From Lates calcarifer (Eukaryota > Chordata > Actinopteri > Centropomidae): a DNA stretch of 64,000 nucleotides. This document shows, piece after piece, positions 10,813 to 21,524 of the stretch. Below the pieces are notes generated by a model. It was not told the origin of the DNA and made no database searches. It worked only from the letters and a program-made list of their open reading frames with translations. Both the position numbers and the translations under genes were made by a program. Each line of letters starts with the position of its first letter. Positions within the stretch are counted from its first letter, which is position 1. The stretch covers positions 3,069,101-3,133,100 of the forward strand of contig NC_066838.1 of NCBI RefSeq assembly GCF_001640805.2, in the 5' to 3' direction.

Positions 10813-13075
10813 CAGGGATGTCAAAGTCAAATACACAGAGGGTCAATAAACCAAATTTGCTACAAGCCGAGGGCCGGACTGGTTCAATGTTTATTAAAAC
10901 ATACTGAAATGATTGCACATAGCCTATTCAAGCAAGACCTAACACAGTGTACCGTATATTATTTAATGATTAAATGAACAATCCAATATTTTTTTATGGC
11001 TCTGTCAGTAATTTCAAGGGAAAACATTTTCAACAGGCAAACAGCAAAAAAGTAAATGTCCTTCAAAAACAACATGTTCCTTAATATCAAGATAAATGCA
11101 TAAATGAAATTGCATGCATTATAAACTGAAAATGCAATATTGTGCTGCTCTATGATCCTACCAATTACTGCTTTCAAATAGTAAAATGAGAAAATAAAAA
11201 AATAAATCAAATCAGTTGTATTCTTTCTCATGGCTCTTATCTGCAATTTTCCCTGAGTCCATTAACTGAAAAATAAATATAAATAAATAAAATACAATAA
11301 GATAAAATACAAAAATCTATGGCCCACAGACAAAACAATACTTCCTTCAAAGAAAAAATCACGTCTTGTAGGAACAAATGTAAAAATGTAACTGAATTAA
11401 AAACTAAAAATACGTTAATACTGTGATGCTCACTTGTCTGAGGCTGAGCCTGATACTTGGTGGTGTCTCATCTTTGTTCATCAATGTTCGGGGTCAGGCT
11501 CTGAGCTGAGGAAATCCTCAGGCTTGAGTGAAGGTGTTGATCAGTAAGACAGCTCCTGTGTGATGTTTTGTTTAGCTTCATGAGCAGCTTGGATGCGCAG
11601 CTGAGGCATTGTGTCGGGGATGAAACGTTCAAACTCAGCAGCACCCACTCTCTCATATTTTTCCTTCAGTGTGTCGCGCTTTCCATGTCAACTCCAAAAG
11701 GATTGGCGAGCAGTTCAAACCTGCTTTTTTGGGCTTCAAAGTCAGCAAATCTGCGTCAGAAGTCGGCGGCAAGTATGTTGAGTTTAACAGCAAACTCTGC
11801 ACTCGGGAACACAGCAGTAGAGAGCTTCTCTTTCATGGTCTGGCAGCTGGGAAAGTGGCTCAAGTTTTCTTTCCGCATCTGCGTCTCCCACAGACTCAGC
11901 TTGGTTTTAAACGCCTTTACCGTACCGTACATATCAGAGATGACACGCCCCCGTCCCTGCAGCTGCAGGTTCATCACATTCAGATGGCTTGTGATGTCGC
12001 ACAGAAACGCCATTTCACACATAAATGTTTCATCTCAGAGCTCTGTTGTGTCTTTCCCTTTGCTTTCCATGAACAGACAGATCTCCTCACGCAGCTCGAA
12101 ACATCTTTGCAGCACCTTTCCCTGGCTTAGCCCTCGCACATCTGTGTGATAGGGCAAGTCACCATACTCTGTATCTAACTCAGCCAGAAATGCCTTGAAC
12201 TGGCGGTGATTTAAACCTTTAGCTCTGATGAAGTTAACTGCACGCGTTATGATGCTCATTACATGTTCCATTTTCAAGGCTTTGCCACACAACGACTCCT
12301 GGTGTATTATGCAGTGATAAGCTGTCAGCTCATCTGTGACGTTTTCATCCTGCATCCTCTCACGCATCCTCACCACAAATCCACTCCTGTGTCCACACAT
12401 CGCAGGTGCTCCGTCTGTTGTCAATCCCACGAGTTCTTCCCAAGGCAGCCCCATCTCATTTACACATCTGGATACCTCTTCATACAGATCTTGTCCTGTA
12501 GTTGTGCCATGCATAGGACGTAATGCCAAAAACTCTTCTGTTATGCTCAGGCTGGAGTCCACTCCACGAATGAAAACTGACAGCTGGGCAATGTCAGTTA
12601 TGTTGGTGCTCTCATCCACAGCAAGGGAATATGCGATGAAATCTTTTCCCTTTTCCACAAGCTGTTCTTTTAGATTGGTGGAAAGCTGGTCTTCACGTTC
12701 AGTAACAGTGTTTCTGCTCAGGCTCACGTTTGAAAATAGCTGACTTTTGTCTGGGCACAGTGCGTCACAAACATACAGTTTTTGATAAACTCTCCCTCTA
12801 TAAATGACCGGGCTGATTTTGCGATTTCCTCTGCCACAATAAAACTAGCCTTGACAGCAGCCTCGCTTTGTGATTTGGCTTTTGTGAACAGAGCCTGCCG
12901 GGACTTAAGACCTCGTTTTAATTCTTCCACCTTTTTGTAGCCTTTGTTCCACTTGCGGCGCTGCAGTGAGTTCGCGGGCTACCGTTGCATTGTGGGGAAT
13001 GGAGTATTGGTGCGTGCAAAACACCAGCAGGCGGCTGCAGGATCTGGCCCGTGGGCCTTGACTTTGACACACATG
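10813..13075 (-). mobile_element. hAT (Charlie-like) DNA transposon inserted in the viral polymerase gene
   Basis: The element is 2,263 bp long. It starts CAGGGATGTCAAAGTCAA and ends TTGACTTTGACACACATG, which are imperfect inverted repeats sharing an 11-bp perfect core, and it is flanked by perfect 8-bp duplications CCTTAAAG. It contains a degraded transposase on the minus strand related to the GTF2IRD2/ZBED-like branch of hAT proteins. The polymerase reading resumes on both sides of the insertion, which fixes the borders precisely. The subterminal segments contain GGGCCGGA-type motifs common in this group. The transposase is broken, so the copy is non-autonomous today. Confidence 0.93.
11541..12930 (-). 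pseudogene. hAT transposase, GTF2IRD2/ZBED-like, partial and frameshifted
   Basis: Reading leftward, 12930-12724 encodes MEELKRGLKSRQALFTKAK and further conserved N-terminal sequence. The main frame 12727-12035 follows (230 codons), with the catalytic-type block SLAVDESTNITDIAQLSVF and the CxxH motif in AYHCIIHQESLCGKAL that marks hAT transposases. The C-terminal part continues in another frame at 12022-11756 (MCEMAFLCDITSHLNVMN) and then another, ending at a TGA complement at 11541-11543. The N-terminal BED zinc finger expected in the family is not visible, nor is a clear C-terminal dimerisation domain. At least two frameshifts interrupt it. Its role would be cut-and-paste transposition. Confidence 0.85.
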
Positions 13076-13083
13076 CCTTAAAG
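13076..13083. repeat. Target site duplication, right copy (CCTTAAAG)
   Basis: Identical to 10805-10812 on the other side of the hAT element. Confidence 0.95.
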
Positions 13084-14876
13084 TATCTGTCTTGTTAGGA
13101 TAATGCCACACCTCATCAATGCAGGCTATTTGGTACCCTTTCTGCAGCGCCTTTTCAAGCTCAAATGTCAGCCATGTGCCTGACAGCTGTCTGGCACCGT
13201 CACTGTGCCTGCACTCAGCATTTTGATTTTGCTCTTTGGCGCATGTGCGGCACAGTGGGAACAGGAGTTTGCTGTGGCACCTGTAGGGCAGGACGGGGTG
13301 GTACAGGCCTCTTGGTGGCAGCACAGTGCACTTGACAAAGCCAAAATAGTTATCAATACTGCCAAAGTTGTTACAGATGATTTGCAGGTGGCCGATTTTT
13401 TGGATTGGACCGTGGGGTACAGGCTGGTGAAATCAAAATAATGAATTCAACCTTGTGGTGTAATTTCATGGCATTTGTACGGCCACCAAAAAGAGCCTTT
13501 CTGGGGTCCAGGCATTCTGGTCTTTTTATACAGCAACAAAAATTGTTTTGCCGCCGGATCTATGCTTGTCTGCAGCGCCCATTTGCACTCCCACAACAAC
13601 AACACACGTGCCATACTGTGACTCCAAGGCACTCACCTTCTCACAAACGATGCGGTAAAGCTCACTGTAGGGAACCTTGGCTACCGGGTTCATGTCACTC
13701 TCAACATGGCATTTGACACACCCATGGTAGAAACACCCTGCAAACTCATAACATGTATTTGTGGCTGTGTTGTAGCCTGCCACAAAGTATGGCCCTACCT
13801 GCATCTCTCCTCTCTTCAGTGCATGTTTTATCAGGATGTTTTGCGTCTTGGCGACATATTCAAGCCACTGTATAGACACATCTGAATAGGTCTTGTTCTG
13901 CACCATGTATGTACCTTCATACGTAAGAGCCAGTGTGTCTTTGGGGAGAAACAGCGTCTTAAACACACCCTTGCAGCTGGATGCTAGAATGGTAAATACA
14001 AACGGATCCAGCTGTGTGCACTGCAGAAATGTCTCATGATATATCAAGCATGCCCTACGCAACACTTCCACATCGTTAACACAGTAGTGGCACATTTCCA
14101 CTTGAATATCAAAAACACTGCCACGGACTGTCTCATACCACGCCTCACTCACTTATGCTGTCATACCCGTAGTAGGAGGAGTCTGGGTACGCACCTACAT
14201 ACTCCTCATTGGCCCTGGTGTTGAATTTGTGGGGAAAGTAGCCTTTCTCCAAGTCTTCAAACCCTAAAGCTGCTGGTGTCTTGGCCAGGTGCATAGGTAG
14301 GAAACTAAACGAGTCGATCCACCGCTGTTGGTATGAATTGTCATACAAGAATCACTCTGCTACCTCTCATTGTCACAGTAGGAGCAATTCCATTTCTGAC
14401 AAAGTACTCCAACAGTATGTAGTTGTCAAAACCAGATGCACTGTGTGCAATAAATGTGTACCCCCGAAATCTCGGGCGCCTGTAGTGTTTGACAAACGTA
14501 CCCACACACTTTAATGTGTTGAAACAAAATTTGTTCCCACTCACGTCCATTGCACACACAAAATTGGCCTCATGCTTATTGTTGTGGTATCTAGTCTTAA
14601 AATTGTAGTGAATGTAATTCTGCTGGGGCTTTTGTTTTTCAACGGGTTGGATAAAGCATTGATGAGGGAAGTCACTGTCCAATTTATTTATTTATTTACA
14701 GTGTGAGCACACAATGGGTGCACACATGTGGGTTTTTTTCTACACTTGTAGGTCTTACCACACTCCTCGCAGTATTTCATTGTGTTGCATGGGGTCACAT
14801 TGTGAGTGGGGTCTTCTGCCTTGTGTTGTTGACAACAGTATGCCCATTTGCATATGCGCTTACAATCGACTAACAA
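13084..14876 (-). pseudogene. DNA polymerase B, N-terminal half (right of the hAT insertion)
   Basis: Reading leftward there are: a Cys/His-rich N-terminal block at 14876-14688 (CKRICKWAYCCQQHK; CEECGKTYKCRKKP); an exonuclease block at 14682-14341 with FIAHSASGFDNYILLEY; a block at 14348-14145 with PAALGFEDLEKGYFPHKF; a long frame at 14152-13526 with CVNDVEVLRRACLIY and CYEFAGCFYHGC; then, after breaks, the palm motif A YFDFTSLYP at about 13413-13446 and KCTVLPPRGLYHPVLPYR up to 13133. This is the domain order of a protein-primed family B polymerase with a 3'-5' exonuclease. Frame changes at about 14345, 14150, 13530 and 13440 make it dead. The rest of the gene lies beyond the hAT insertion at 9937-10804. 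Confidence 0.87.
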
Positions 14877-15197
14877 CTACATGCTTTAATGAGAATTACT
14901 TACTTACCATTTGAAACAGAGTCTAGCTGCTGCAAGTTTATGTACTGAAGGACATATATTCTTGTTAGAAATGGTACCTTGACGTCTAAAAGAAATTAAA
15001 ATGTTAAAGTGATAAAACACTGACCCTCCATATCAATATGGGATGAGGGGATGATCTCCACAACAACACAGTCAGAACAACTGCTAGTTAAACCACACTT
15101 TTTTAAGAAAAATAATAATACAGTTTGAATGACTGCTTAATGAAGTTAACATTAAAAAGAGGATAATTTTAACATGCTTACCGTTTGGATGCACCAT
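14869..15197 (-). other. Candidate spliced 5' end of the polymerase gene
   Basis: Reading leftward: ATG at 15195-15197, then four more codons and one base to a donor ACG|GTAAGC at 15182/15181; an acceptor with a pyrimidine tract (TTTCTTTTAG) at 14986; an open 78-nt exon 14985-14908 (contains VPFLTRIYVLQYINLQQLDS); a second strong donor ATG|GTAAGT at 14908/14907; and a TAG acceptor at 14870 that would join in phase to the Cys-rich polymerase N-terminus. Intron 1 is 196 nt, which is normal. Intron 2 would be only 38 nt, which is below what vertebrate splicing usually accepts. The structure is inferred from signals alone. Confidence 0.4.
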
Positions 15198-15291
15198 GTT
15201 TAGTCCTGAATAAAATGGTGTAGTTGAAAATGGCGATGTCGTGGATGCTAGCAGCAATCAAAAGACAGACTATGACGACGACTCAGAAGTG

Positions 15292-15297
15292 TTTATA
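15292..15297 (-). promoter_or_regulatory. TATA box of the leftward viral arm (TATAAA)
   Basis: On the minus strand CATATAAACAC lies 95 nt upstream of the candidate ATG at 15197. That spacing leaves room for a 60-70 nt leader. No other gene in the area would use it. Confidence 0.45.
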
Positions 15298-15612
15298 TGA
15301 ACCACCATGAGTTAATCACGCCCACTAAAAAAGGAATGGTTGGCATTGGTTACTTTTTGTTGTCACAAAAAAAAGAAAAAAAAAAAGTCCTTTGACTCCT
15401 CCCCAACGCCTTTGTTGGTAAAATGTTAGGTTTGAGCACCAATTTTAAACATTGTGTTAAACTTGTTAAAATTTTTTTTTTGGAAGTAAACTAAGCTTTA
15501 GTAAGACAGTAAAATTAACTTTGCCAGTACCCTCTCAGACATGCATACCTTACACAACCACAGTTGGGGTTAGCCTCTGTATACCATTCTGGTCAAAATG
15601 AACCGTTTTACG

Positions 15613-15613
<1 letters not shown>

Positions 15614-15648
<35 letters not shown>
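15614..15648. repeat. (CA)n microsatellite
   Basis: About 17 uninterrupted CA units. Confidence 0.97.
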
Positions 15649-15649
<1 letters not shown>

Positions 15650-16635
15650 TAATGTTACATTATAAAAATCTAAGCCCTCTTTATCCATGGTAAAGAGTCG
15701 CCTGCAAAACCATGTTTAGAGCAACCTTTCATAACACACATAAAACAAATTACACTCCTATTGATAATTATGTTCTAGTAAAGACTGATCGCTATCATTA
15801 AACATATATATATACACACACTGTAAATTATACTTTTGTCAGTACTCTCCCACAGATCTTGAGTTGAAATACTAGTGAGATTTAAGGTTTAGTCACCTCA
15901 GATATACATTAAAAATGAACCATTTGTTACATCGTGATTCCAAATGGGTTGTACAATACCACCACATCAGACATGCAGGAGCCGTCATACTTCTATTGTC
16001 TCCACCCACCATAAATACTGCTTCCTTGCAGCTCTGTGACACAGGATTAGGCACCTTAAATTTGCATGCCCCACAACACCTAGAGATGAAAGAGATAATG
16101 AGGTTTAAGAAACAACCATTTGTTACATCCTAACTCCACTGGTTGTACAATACCATCACATGCACATGCACCACATGCATTTCCACATGCACACGGATAA
16201 GTACAATATATTTATTACTTTTGCTTTGCTTCTTTTTTACTTCAGATCTGCCACTCCAACCTGTCCTTTCTAGTCACGTCCAGCCTTGTTCTCTGTGAAA
16301 GAAATACTCACCCAATCCTGACTCTGCTCCTCAATCAACCAGCTCTACTCCATCTGGAAACTCCACAGCATGAGCTCCAGCTCCCATAAATTCCCAGAAC
16401 CTCAACAACAACCCTAACATTGCCATCCACTTATTTGCTCTCCCTACATTTCCACTTGTACTTCTGTACAATAAACTGTTTAAATGAAGATTCCGTGATG
16501 GTGCCTGCTTTGGGGGTCCAGTTTAAAACTACTCCAAATCTTAACCTTGACTCTGTCATAGCAGTGATGGGGCTGTTAAACAAGAAATGTAAAATGGTAC
16601 TCGTTCTTACAGGACATTAACAGTCCACAAACTAT
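15649..16635. other. Non-coding stretch with a spaced direct repeat
   Basis: No gene recognised. It contains the duplicated segment at 15918-16172, listed separately, and a short TATATATA tract near 15805. Confidence 0.6.
15918..16172. repeat. Imperfect direct repeat, period about 196 bp
   Basis: A block of about 60 bp beginning AACCATTTGTTACATC and containing GGTTGTACAATACCA at 15918-15980 recurs at 16114-16172. Both copies are followed by a CACATGCA-type motif. It may be two units of a longer decayed tandem array or two copies of one repeat. Confidence 0.75.
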
Positions 16636-16639
16636 CAAT

Positions 16640-17285
16640 GTGTTACTTGCAAGCTGACATTACCATAAAGTGAACAGATGTTTGTTTGTAGTATTGTGGA
16701 TCAAGGAGCTCTTTGGTAAACATCAGGCACGCAGCAGTGTTTTTATTGGAGAACAGCAGCTTCTTCCAAGGGGTAACAATGTTCAATTTTCTGCATATGG
16801 TAGACTCATGATGTTCGCCAGTTTCAATGAGGAGAATAAGGATGCTGCATTTTGCCTTTGGAGAAATCTTGGCCACTGTGCTAAATCATCTCCATTTACA
16901 GACAGTTTGTCTGACTGTACAGTGATTAATATCCAAAGTCTTTGAAATGCCTCTGTAACCCTCTGCAAACACTCTGTTTTTAAGTCAAAATAACTCTAAC
17001 CCACTCCTCCAAAGCCAATTCTTTGATCAGACTCCAGGTTTGCTAACACCTGACTGCACCTGGCTTTTGTTAAAATCATTAGCTAAGGGGTTCACATATT
17101 TTTTCCAACCTACACTGAGTATGTTTTAATGGTCTTTTCAATATGGACAAGAACAATACAATAATTTGTGTGTTAAAACAGATTGTTTTTGCTTATTACT
17201 GTTATTAACTTAATACACGTAATGCAGAAAACCAGGTAATCCAAAAGGGCTAGCAAACTTTTTCTTGACACTGTATGTGTAACAT
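16640..17285 (-). mobile_element. Tc1-like DNA transposon remnant
   Basis: The minus-strand frame 16876-16643 carries transposase-like sequence with the block KLLFSNKNTAACLMFTKELLD, similar to the stretch before the second catalytic residue region of Tc1-like enzymes. To the right, 17080-17280 holds GGGGTTCACATATTTTTTCC and GCAGAAAACCAGGTAAT followed by AACTTTTTCTTGACACTGTA, motifs I associate with the terminal part of an abundant fish Tc1-type repeat. The transposase is a fragment without the full DDE region. Borders are approximate. Confidence 0.6.
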
Positions 17286-17289
17286 CAAA

Positions 17290-18885
17290 ATTACAGGAGC
17301 TGGGCAATCATTGGTGAAACCATAATCTTGCAAATATTGTATAAAAAAAAACTTACAACACATATGTAAGATATCACATACTGTATGTGAGGTGAACACA
17401 CACAAAAAAACATAATCTTAAAATGGAATTCAATGGAATAGCACATAATGAGATGAGATGACCAAATAACAGGTTTTGGGTATTTAAAAAAAAAAACATT
17501 TTATGGCACTTGTGATAACATTGGAATGGGAGTTTTGCTAAAGTTAGCATTTTCAAAATTAGTTTTTTAGCCCACACTATCTCCAGTGATTTTTTCTGAA
17601 CTTATCCTAATGAGTAATTATATTCAGTAAAATTGGCTAAACAATTTTTCATTTATTTAGTTGTGTATGTAGCAAAGTCTCCATGTAATGTGTTAATATT
17701 AAGCAAAAAAAAAAAAAAAAGGTGTTTTAAAAAGGTCCCACTTAATCCTTTATTTAAAATATTTTGATTTTGTACAAAAGATGCATGAGATCACACAAGT
17801 TGCATATTAACTTTTAAAATTCAGAAAAATCTTTTTTTTTCTTTTTACATGACTCAACTGACCCAAATTCATTAAGAACATGCACACATGTTTTTGAAAG
17901 TTACACCAAAATGCATAAATGTTGACATGCAATGATAAATATTTCAAAGATTAATAAATGTACATTTTGTAGTAAACACTTCTCTCTGGTTTGCTCCATT
18001 TCATCATAGTTTCATGATTTGACAGAAGTGTTTTTCACCTTTAATTCATAGACCAATTAACAGTCCAGTTACAACACAATTCCATTCAAGAATAGTCACA
18101 GTAATAGCAATTATTTACTTTCCAGCTCAGCAACCCTAAATGAACAAGTGACAGTCTTCATATATCATTCACATTCATTCATATATGGTGATATGTCTGC
18201 AGTAGCTGACATACAGTTGTGCAAGGCTGTGTGTATGTATGTGTGTGTCTCTTTCTCTAGATGTAGAGGGCGCTTTACACTGCCCACCAGTGCTCCTTGC
18301 CCCTCCCCTCAAGCCCCTCCCCTCCACAATAAAACAATGACACATATTTGAAACTGAAAACCAGTGACATCAAAAAAAAAAAAAAGGTCATATAATTTGG
18401 CATGCACTTTCCTGATGAACAACGTGCATAATATTTACTTATGTAAGTCTTATAGTTTTGTTGAGGAAATATACAAAAGAGTCCACTTTGATGAGTAAAT
18501 CATAGTACGAGACATATAAGACTGAATTTTTATTTATTTTTTAAAATTTCTTTTCCATATGGGCCAGATTCAGCTGGCTCATTGAAATGGCTTGCACTGA
18601 TATGTAGATGTGATTGTTAGTGTCTGTGTGATTAGATGTTGTGTTTCCCATTCATTTTCATCAGCCTCATAACTACCCATGCATCACTGATTAGCAGCTA
18701 AACTTGGAAATTCATTATCCCTGCACCATCGTGTGTTCTTGAGGATTTTTGCAGGGTTAATTATTATGACAGCACATGGTGGAAGCTTACAGTATTTTCA
18801 TAAAGCAAATGCAGCCAGCCTGACTCTATCCAAAGGTGGCAAAATCAACGCACCAGCACCTCTAAAGCTCAGTAATTATCGTGTC
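17290..18885. other. Non-coding stretch
   Basis: AT-rich sequence with poly-A at 17706-17722, a few T runs, and a GT-rich patch near 18228-18248. No exon or RNA gene recognised. Confidence 0.6.
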
Positions 18886-18889
18886 CTAT

Positions 18890-19075
18890 CTTAGGACAGG
18901 TTATATTTCTTGGTCTGGACCAGTTGCCAGGCAACCAGCGGAGAGAGTGCTAAGCTAAGCTATATGGCTGCTGGCAGTATCTTCATATTTAGTCTACAGA
19001 CATGAGAATGGAATCAGTATTCTCATCTAACCCTTGGCAAGAAAGTCAATAAACATTTTTTATTTTGAACGACCA
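18890..19075. repeat. Fish interspersed repeat, copy 1 (TGCTAAGCTAAGCTA type)
   Basis: Contains GTGCTAAGCTAAGCTA, then GACATGAGAATGGAATCAG and CAAGAAAGTCAATAAAC. The same succession, in the same orientation, occurs near 61,500-61,650. I associate this with a very common teleost repeat, though the family name is not certain. Confidence 0.65.
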
Positions 19076-19140
19076 GGTGTTCCTCTTGCATACAACACTG
19101 TTCAGCACTGCATCTTCGGCTGTCAGTGAACTACTAATTA

Positions 19141-19154
19141 CCCCCCCCCCCCCA
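19141..19154. repeat. Poly-C tract, 14 nt
   Basis: Uninterrupted run of 14 C, unusual in this AT-rich region. Confidence 0.95.
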
Positions 19155-19749
19155 GAAATGTAATACCACACCACATCTCTCTGGCCTCAACCCATATTAA
19201 GAATTGGGAGGGAAATTGACATATATTTTTTAATTTAATGATTATTCTATTTCTGTATATGCCAGGCTTCAGCCTTTGAGGTTTGTGAGTCTGTGTCATG
19301 TCATATCTACACTGATTGTACTAGTCCTTCACGCCTGTAGAGGCACACTGTCCAGCTCAAATACATGTCATTTTCTGTGACAAAAGTTTAATATCTTGAT
19401 GAGTGTTCTGACTGAACTACAAGAATTTGCCCTTGAATCACCCACTTGCTGAGAGCAGAGGCACATTGTGCAAGTCACTGCCCTATTCTGTGCTATTTTC
19501 TTGAATAGGCATGGCTGCAATCAAATACACTATAGTAGTATAACCTATCATAAGCTATAAGCTATCATCAATGTCAAAACTATGCAATGGGCTCCCAATA
19601 GGCGTCAAACTGTTTATTTAAAAAACTCAGATTTGGAAACCAGAAAATTGTTTTCTTCTTTTAAAGGTGCAACTGCTGTGAACACAGTGTTGACATGGTA
19701 TCATCTAAAAAGCTGATAATTGAGAAATAATACAGAAATGTGAGTGTTT

Positions 19750-19940
19750 CATTGTGATTGAGGTCCAGACCAAAGGACAAAGTATCCTTGGGCAAGAAAC
19801 TGAACCCCAGTTTGCCCTCGATGTGTCATCGGTGTATGAATTGGGGTGTTAGAGAGTACTTAACATGTATAGAACAAGTGTTGTATGAATGTATGTGTGA
19901 GTGGGTGAATGCGACCTGTAGCATAAAGCGCTTTGAGTGG
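19750..19940. repeat. Fish interspersed repeat (CTTGGGCAAGAAACTGAACCC type)
   Basis: Begins near TCCTTGGGCAAGAAACTGAA, continues with a GTGTCATCGGTGTATGAATT block and closes with ATAAAGCGCTTTGAGTGG. These are landmarks of an abundant fish repeat of non-autonomous type. Identified from memory, not by search. Confidence 0.6.
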
Positions 19941-19944
19941 TGAA

Positions 19945-21155
19945 TCTGACTAGCTTTCCAGTGGTGGAGGATGCACGGTTGGACTGGGAGAGAAATATAC
20001 TTGCTTTCTTGTTATATATAAACATTTTGGTTAGTGCAGCTTTAAGGATTACAAAGAATTATTCTGGATATCTGGTAAACTGCTCTGGATTTACACATCA
20101 GAGTCTGTTTTATAAGAGTGTAGTGTTAAATTGGTGCAGTACTCTTTTAAATCTTACATGCTGATGGTATATTGTGAATCACATCTTCAATCTTTGTAGT
20201 GTGCCAGTCTCCTCTTGATTCAACTGAGATCAAGATCAATTTCACAAAAATGTATTTTGTGGATGAAGTCACTTTTCATCATCTGTCATCATTAGTAAAT
20301 ATAAATTAGATTAACACATGAGTTCTGCTAGGTAGTATGGAAATTCTTCATATGTGCATACCATAGAGACTGGCCATGATTTTTTTTTTCCAGGTTGGAG
20401 ATTATGATCCATCAAGCAAATCATCAAAAGTGCAGAACCATTAATTTCTATATTCTTAGGACCCACTGGACACAGCAGGTGATGAAAATTCTCTCTCCTT
20501 TCTAGATCACTGAGCTCCCTTGGAACAACTCTTCCCACTCACCAAACTCTATATCTTTATTCACAAAACAAAGTGTTCCTGGGGGTAAAACAGGTATTAA
20601 TTTCCTCTTTTCTTTCAGTAGCTCCAACAAGTTGTGCCTGGGGCTTTTGATTTTTGTAACTGCACTATAATAAGGATTGTCACTACAACAAACATGATGT
20701 CATAGAACAGAATTATTATATTAATATTGGCATCCTATCTAGTTTTGCTCTACTTTGAAGAATAAAGGACAATAATAACTGGTGACATGGATCCATGAGA
20801 TAAAAAGGAAATATATCTGTGCCTACATTAAAGCTTGAACCTACTCTACAATATCACTTGATGAAAGTGAATATGAAAACAAATTTGCCTGAGAATTTAT
20901 GTCTATTCATGGTCAATTGATTAGGGGTCAGTTCGGCATCACGGACCACTCTAATAACATTCTGAGCACCCACATTTCCCCCCATTTCTCTTGTCATTTT
21001 TACCCTCTCCTGTCATCTCTGTCTATTGTCTTTCACCTTTTGTACAGTGGGGAAAACTGGCAAATCGGCCTAGAGGGTGTAGTATCTGAAGTTTCATACA
21101 TGGTTTCTATTTTTTGGGGTCATGTTTAAGTTAACAGCCGTGAACATAAATATTT
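19945..21155. other. Non-coding stretch
   Basis: No gene, exon or repeat family recognised. Short open frames are not conserved-looking. Confidence 0.6.
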
Positions 21156-21158
21156 AAG

Positions 21159-21406
21159 TGTTACGGAGAGGGGCCTCCCTTCCCTCCTCTCTGTTTCTTT
21201 GAACAAGAGGTAATTGAGGGAGGTCCAGATGTCTTGCTATAGAACATGAAGACAACTAACCTATATATACTGATGTTTAGAGCTGAGATAGAGATCCATA
21301 TTGGCTCAGATCCTCTCACAGGTTACCGCAGTTGATGCTGGACTTCTTTGTAATAAACTTCTTTATACAAGCAAGACTGTCAGTGGAGATCTCTTCATCA
21401 TTGTCA
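21159..21406 (+). mobile_element. Candidate solo LTR of an LTR retrotransposon
   Basis: The 248-bp segment begins TGTTACGGAGAGGGG and ends ATTGTCA, giving the TG...CA borders of LTRs. Inside, in the right order for an LTR, are a TATA-like CTATATATACTG near 21260 and an AATAAA near 21352. No coding region of a retroelement lies on either side, so it would be a solo LTR. I could not confirm a flanking target duplication, and the right end could be 21406 or 21408. Confidence 0.5.
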
Positions 21407-21524
21407 CATCAACACTATCCAATATATAACAAGGGTAATCACAGGGTCTTTACCACATGTCCGTATAGGGGTAGTTAATGCCACACAGCAATTCAAACTA
21501 ATTTTGCACCATGAAATTGAATAG

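Larger units (their letters stand above)
5564..15300. mobile_element. Decayed endogenous Maverick/Polinton-type (adintovirus-like) dsDNA virus
   Basis: Seven recognisable gene remnants lie in two converging arms. On the + strand these are a basic minor-capsid-like protein, a major capsid protein and a cysteine protease. On the - strand they are protein-primed DNA polymerase B, a packaging ATPase and two small conserved proteins. This gene set (MCP, minor capsid, protease, ATPase, PolB) defines Maverick/Polinton and adintovirus elements. A retroviral-type integrase, usually present, was not found, and neither were terminal inverted repeats, so the boundaries given are the outermost recognisable viral signals rather than true ends. 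Every gene has frame breaks, so the copy is dead. A 2.26-kb hAT transposon has landed in the polymerase gene, which shows the virus copy is older than that insertion. Confidence 0.85.

Noticed and set aside
5564..15300. A true adenovirus or a Teratorn/herpesvirus-type insertion
   Set aside because: The polymerase, capsid and packaging ATPase patterns are those of Maverick-type elements. No herpesvirus genes or piggyBac transposase were seen.
15604..15660. Possible CRISPR-like or other spaced array near the CA repeat
   Set aside because: It is a plain dinucleotide microsatellite; no repeat-spacer structure exists anywhere in the window.
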